Shown in pieces: positions 4,894-6,302 of a stretch of DNA of 6,302 nucleotides (within the stretch, counting starts at the first letter, position 1; each line of letters opens with the position of its first letter). Source of the stretch: Haloarcula sp. Lineage in GTDB: Archaea; Halobacteriota; Halobacteria; Halobacteriales; Haloarculaceae. The notes below the pieces were generated by a model. The model saw only the letters and a program-made list of their open reading frames with translations. It did no database searches and was not told where the DNA came from. Position numbers and translations under genes: made by a program. The stretch lies in NCBI GenBank assembly GCA_028275075.1, contig JAQCNK010000250.1, positions 1-6,302 of the forward strand. The letters run 5' to 3'.

Positions 4894-6302
4894 GTGACAC
4901 TCGAACAGATATACTACGTCGGTACCGACGGCGACTACCGACGAACAATCAGAGACGAAGCGGCGGGCACCGTGACGGTCACCGCCTGTGAGAAAGCCGA
5001 AGCGGTCGAGCCACCCGATAGCGAAGCGACGGGTAGCGTCGTTATCGTCGACATCCCACATGTCTCTGACGCCGTACAGGCCGTCCAGTCGCTCTCAAAC
5101 CGACTGGACGAGATGCCGGTGCTGGCGGTCGTCGAGTCGACAACGGACCCGCTAGTCGTGTTCGACATCCTCCTGGCCGGAGCTGTCGATTACGCGGAAC
5201 GGGATGCGACCAGCGGTCAGCCGACGCAGGTACTCGCTCGCCTCCGGGCGATAGTCGGGGCGGACACGTCGGTGGCCGACGCGGATATGCAGCGACTGTT
5301 TCGGCAGGAACTCGAAACACGTCGGCAGACCGAGAAGCGACTGGCGACGGTCCTCGACCGAATCCCGCACCCGGTGTACTACCGGGACGCGGACGGCGTC
5401 TATCTGGGGTGTAATACGGCGTTCGAAAGGTTCTGTGGCGAACCGCGAGAGGAGATAATCGGATCCAGGACCGAGGAACTGAGCGGCGAGCGCCACGCGG
5501 AGTTGTGCGAACAACACGACGACAAGGTGCTCAAGACGGGTGAGAAACAGTTGCTTGAGACCACCGTCACCCTGCAAGGGAAGGAGCGACACATCCGCGC
5601 CAACAAGGCGCCATTGACCGAGGACCGGACGGGAATAGAGGGTATCGTGGCCAGTATCGAGGACATCACCGAACAGCGACGCCAGCAACAGCAACTCGAA
5701 ACACAGAAGAACAACCTCGAAATCCTGAACAGCGTCACGAGACACGACATCCGCAACGACCTGCAGGTGGTTCTCGGGATGGCGGAGGTACTCCGAGATC
5801 ACGTCGACGACGAGGGGATGGAGTATCTCGACACGATGGTCACCAAGGGACGCCACGCTGTGGATATTACCCGGCAGGCACGTGACCTCACGGAGACGAT
5901 GCTCGAATCGGACTTCGGGACGGACCGTATCCCACTCAAATCCACACTGGACACACAGATAGACGAGATACGGAGCACCTACAATCAGGCCATTATCACC
6001 GTCGAGGGGGATATCCCGAACACGGCGGTCGTCGCCGACGGAATGCTATCATCCGTATTCCGAAACATCCTCGCAAACGGCATCCAGCACAACGACAGTT
6101 CAGTCCCGCGAATCCGTGTGTGGGTACAGACTACCGACCACCAGGCCACGGTCCACATCGCGGACAACGGCCCGGGGGTTCCTGACGAGCGAAAAGACGA
6201 GATATTCGGACGCGGTGAGAAGGGACTGGAAAGTTCGGGGACCGGCCTGGGACTGTATCTGGTCGATACGCTCGTCGACCGGTACGGCGGGGACGTGTAC
6301 GC
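4894..6302 (+). CDS. Cytosolic PAS-domain histidine kinase with a receiver-like N-terminal domain (3' end outside window)
   Basis: The frame opens after a TAA at 4879-4881. The GTG at 4894 is the only start ahead of the first domain. 469 complete codons are visible. Residues 5-122 look like a response-regulator receiver fold that is degenerate: Asp53 (VIVDIP) sits at the acceptor strand, but the acidic pair and the conserved Lys are not evident. Residues 133-150 form a charged linker, probably a coiled coil. A PAS domain covers about 149-260 (IPHPVYYRD...CNTAFERF...IEDITEQ). A HisKA-type helix has the phospho-acceptor His284 in RHDIRND. The HATPase domain has an N-box around N391-N400, DNGPGV at 424-429, IFGRGEKG at 437-444 and GTGLGLYLV at 449-457. 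No transmembrane segment is present, so the signal is cytosolic. It would autophosphorylate His284; the partner regulator is not in the window. Operator site 3 lies upstream, so a role in respiratory control is possible but only inferred. Only the last part of the HATPase domain and any C-terminal extension are missing. Confidence 0.93.
   Translation, partial: MTLEQIYYVGTDGDYRRTIRDEAAGTVTVTACEKAEAVEPPDSEATGSVVIVDIPHVSDAVQAVQSLSNRLDEMPVLAVVESTTDPLVVFDILLAGAVDYAERDATSGQPTQVLARLRAIVGADTSVADADMQRLFRQELETRRQTEKRLATVLDRIPHPVYYRDADGVYLGCNTAFERFCGEPREEIIGSRTEELSGERHAELCEQHDDKVLKTGEKQLLETTVTLQGKERHIRANKAPLTEDRTGIEGIVASIEDITEQRRQQQQLETQKNNLEILNSVTRHDIRNDLQVVLGMAEVLRDHVDDEGMEYLDTMVTKGRHAVDITRQARDLTETMLESDFGTDRIPLKSTLDTQIDEIRSTYNQAIITVEGDIPNTAVVADGMLSSVFRNILANGIQHNDSSVPRIRVWVQTTDHQATVHIADNGPGVPDERKDEIFGRGEKGLESSGTGLGLYLVDTLVDRYGGDVY

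Overview
The window reads as the chromosome of a halophilic archaeon (class Halobacteria). It is GC-rich and its predicted proteins are rich in Asp and Glu. Several genes appear to be read from leaderless or short-leader transcripts behind AT-rich TATA-like boxes. The histidine kinase has the haloarchaeal 'RHDIRND' H-box. I cannot fix the genus from sequence alone.

Layout, left to right. (1) 1-183: the 3' end of a plus-strand gene with a C-terminal rhodanese domain, probably the tail of a CoA-disulfide-reductase/NADH-oxidase type flavoprotein. (2) 184-309: an intergenic region with an inverted repeat (TTGTC-N4-GACAA) and a perfect 14-bp palindrome, ahead of a 74-aa two-helix membrane protein (310-534). 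(3) 535-619: a short convergent gap with no recognised feature. (4) 620-1594, minus: a ZIP-family divalent metal transporter of the GufA/ZupT kind. Its AT-rich promoter abuts a DtxR/SirR-like operator, which suggests metal-dependent control. (5) 1751-4420, minus: a cytochrome bd oxidase operon of three genes, cydA, cydB and an unrecognised 72-aa two-helix membrane protein. cydA and cydB overlap by 8 bp. The third gene starts 2 nt after cydB behind a strong Shine-Dalgarno. (6) 4421-4537: a divergent promoter region with a second copy of the TTGTC-N4-GACAA repeat, between cydA and a 62-aa two-helix membrane protein (4538-4726). (7) 4727-4893: an intergenic region with the third and most symmetric copy of the repeat. 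(8) 4894 to the window end: a cytosolic histidine kinase with a receiver-like N-terminal domain, a PAS domain and a HisKA/HATPase core, cut off by the window edge.

The most interesting signal is the 14-bp inverted repeat TTGTC-N4-GACAA. It occurs exactly three times in my reading, each time between genes: before the 74-aa gene, between cydA and the 62-aa gene, and upstream of the kinase. It has the half-site/4-bp-spacer architecture of FNR-type boxes but different half-sites. It is a good candidate for the operator of a redox or respiratory regulator that ties the quinol oxidase to two small membrane proteins and possibly the kinase. The second notable item is the 72-aa gene, whose position and translational coupling make it a candidate small subunit or assembly factor of an archaeal bd oxidase. 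No RNA genes, mobile elements or CRISPR arrays were seen.
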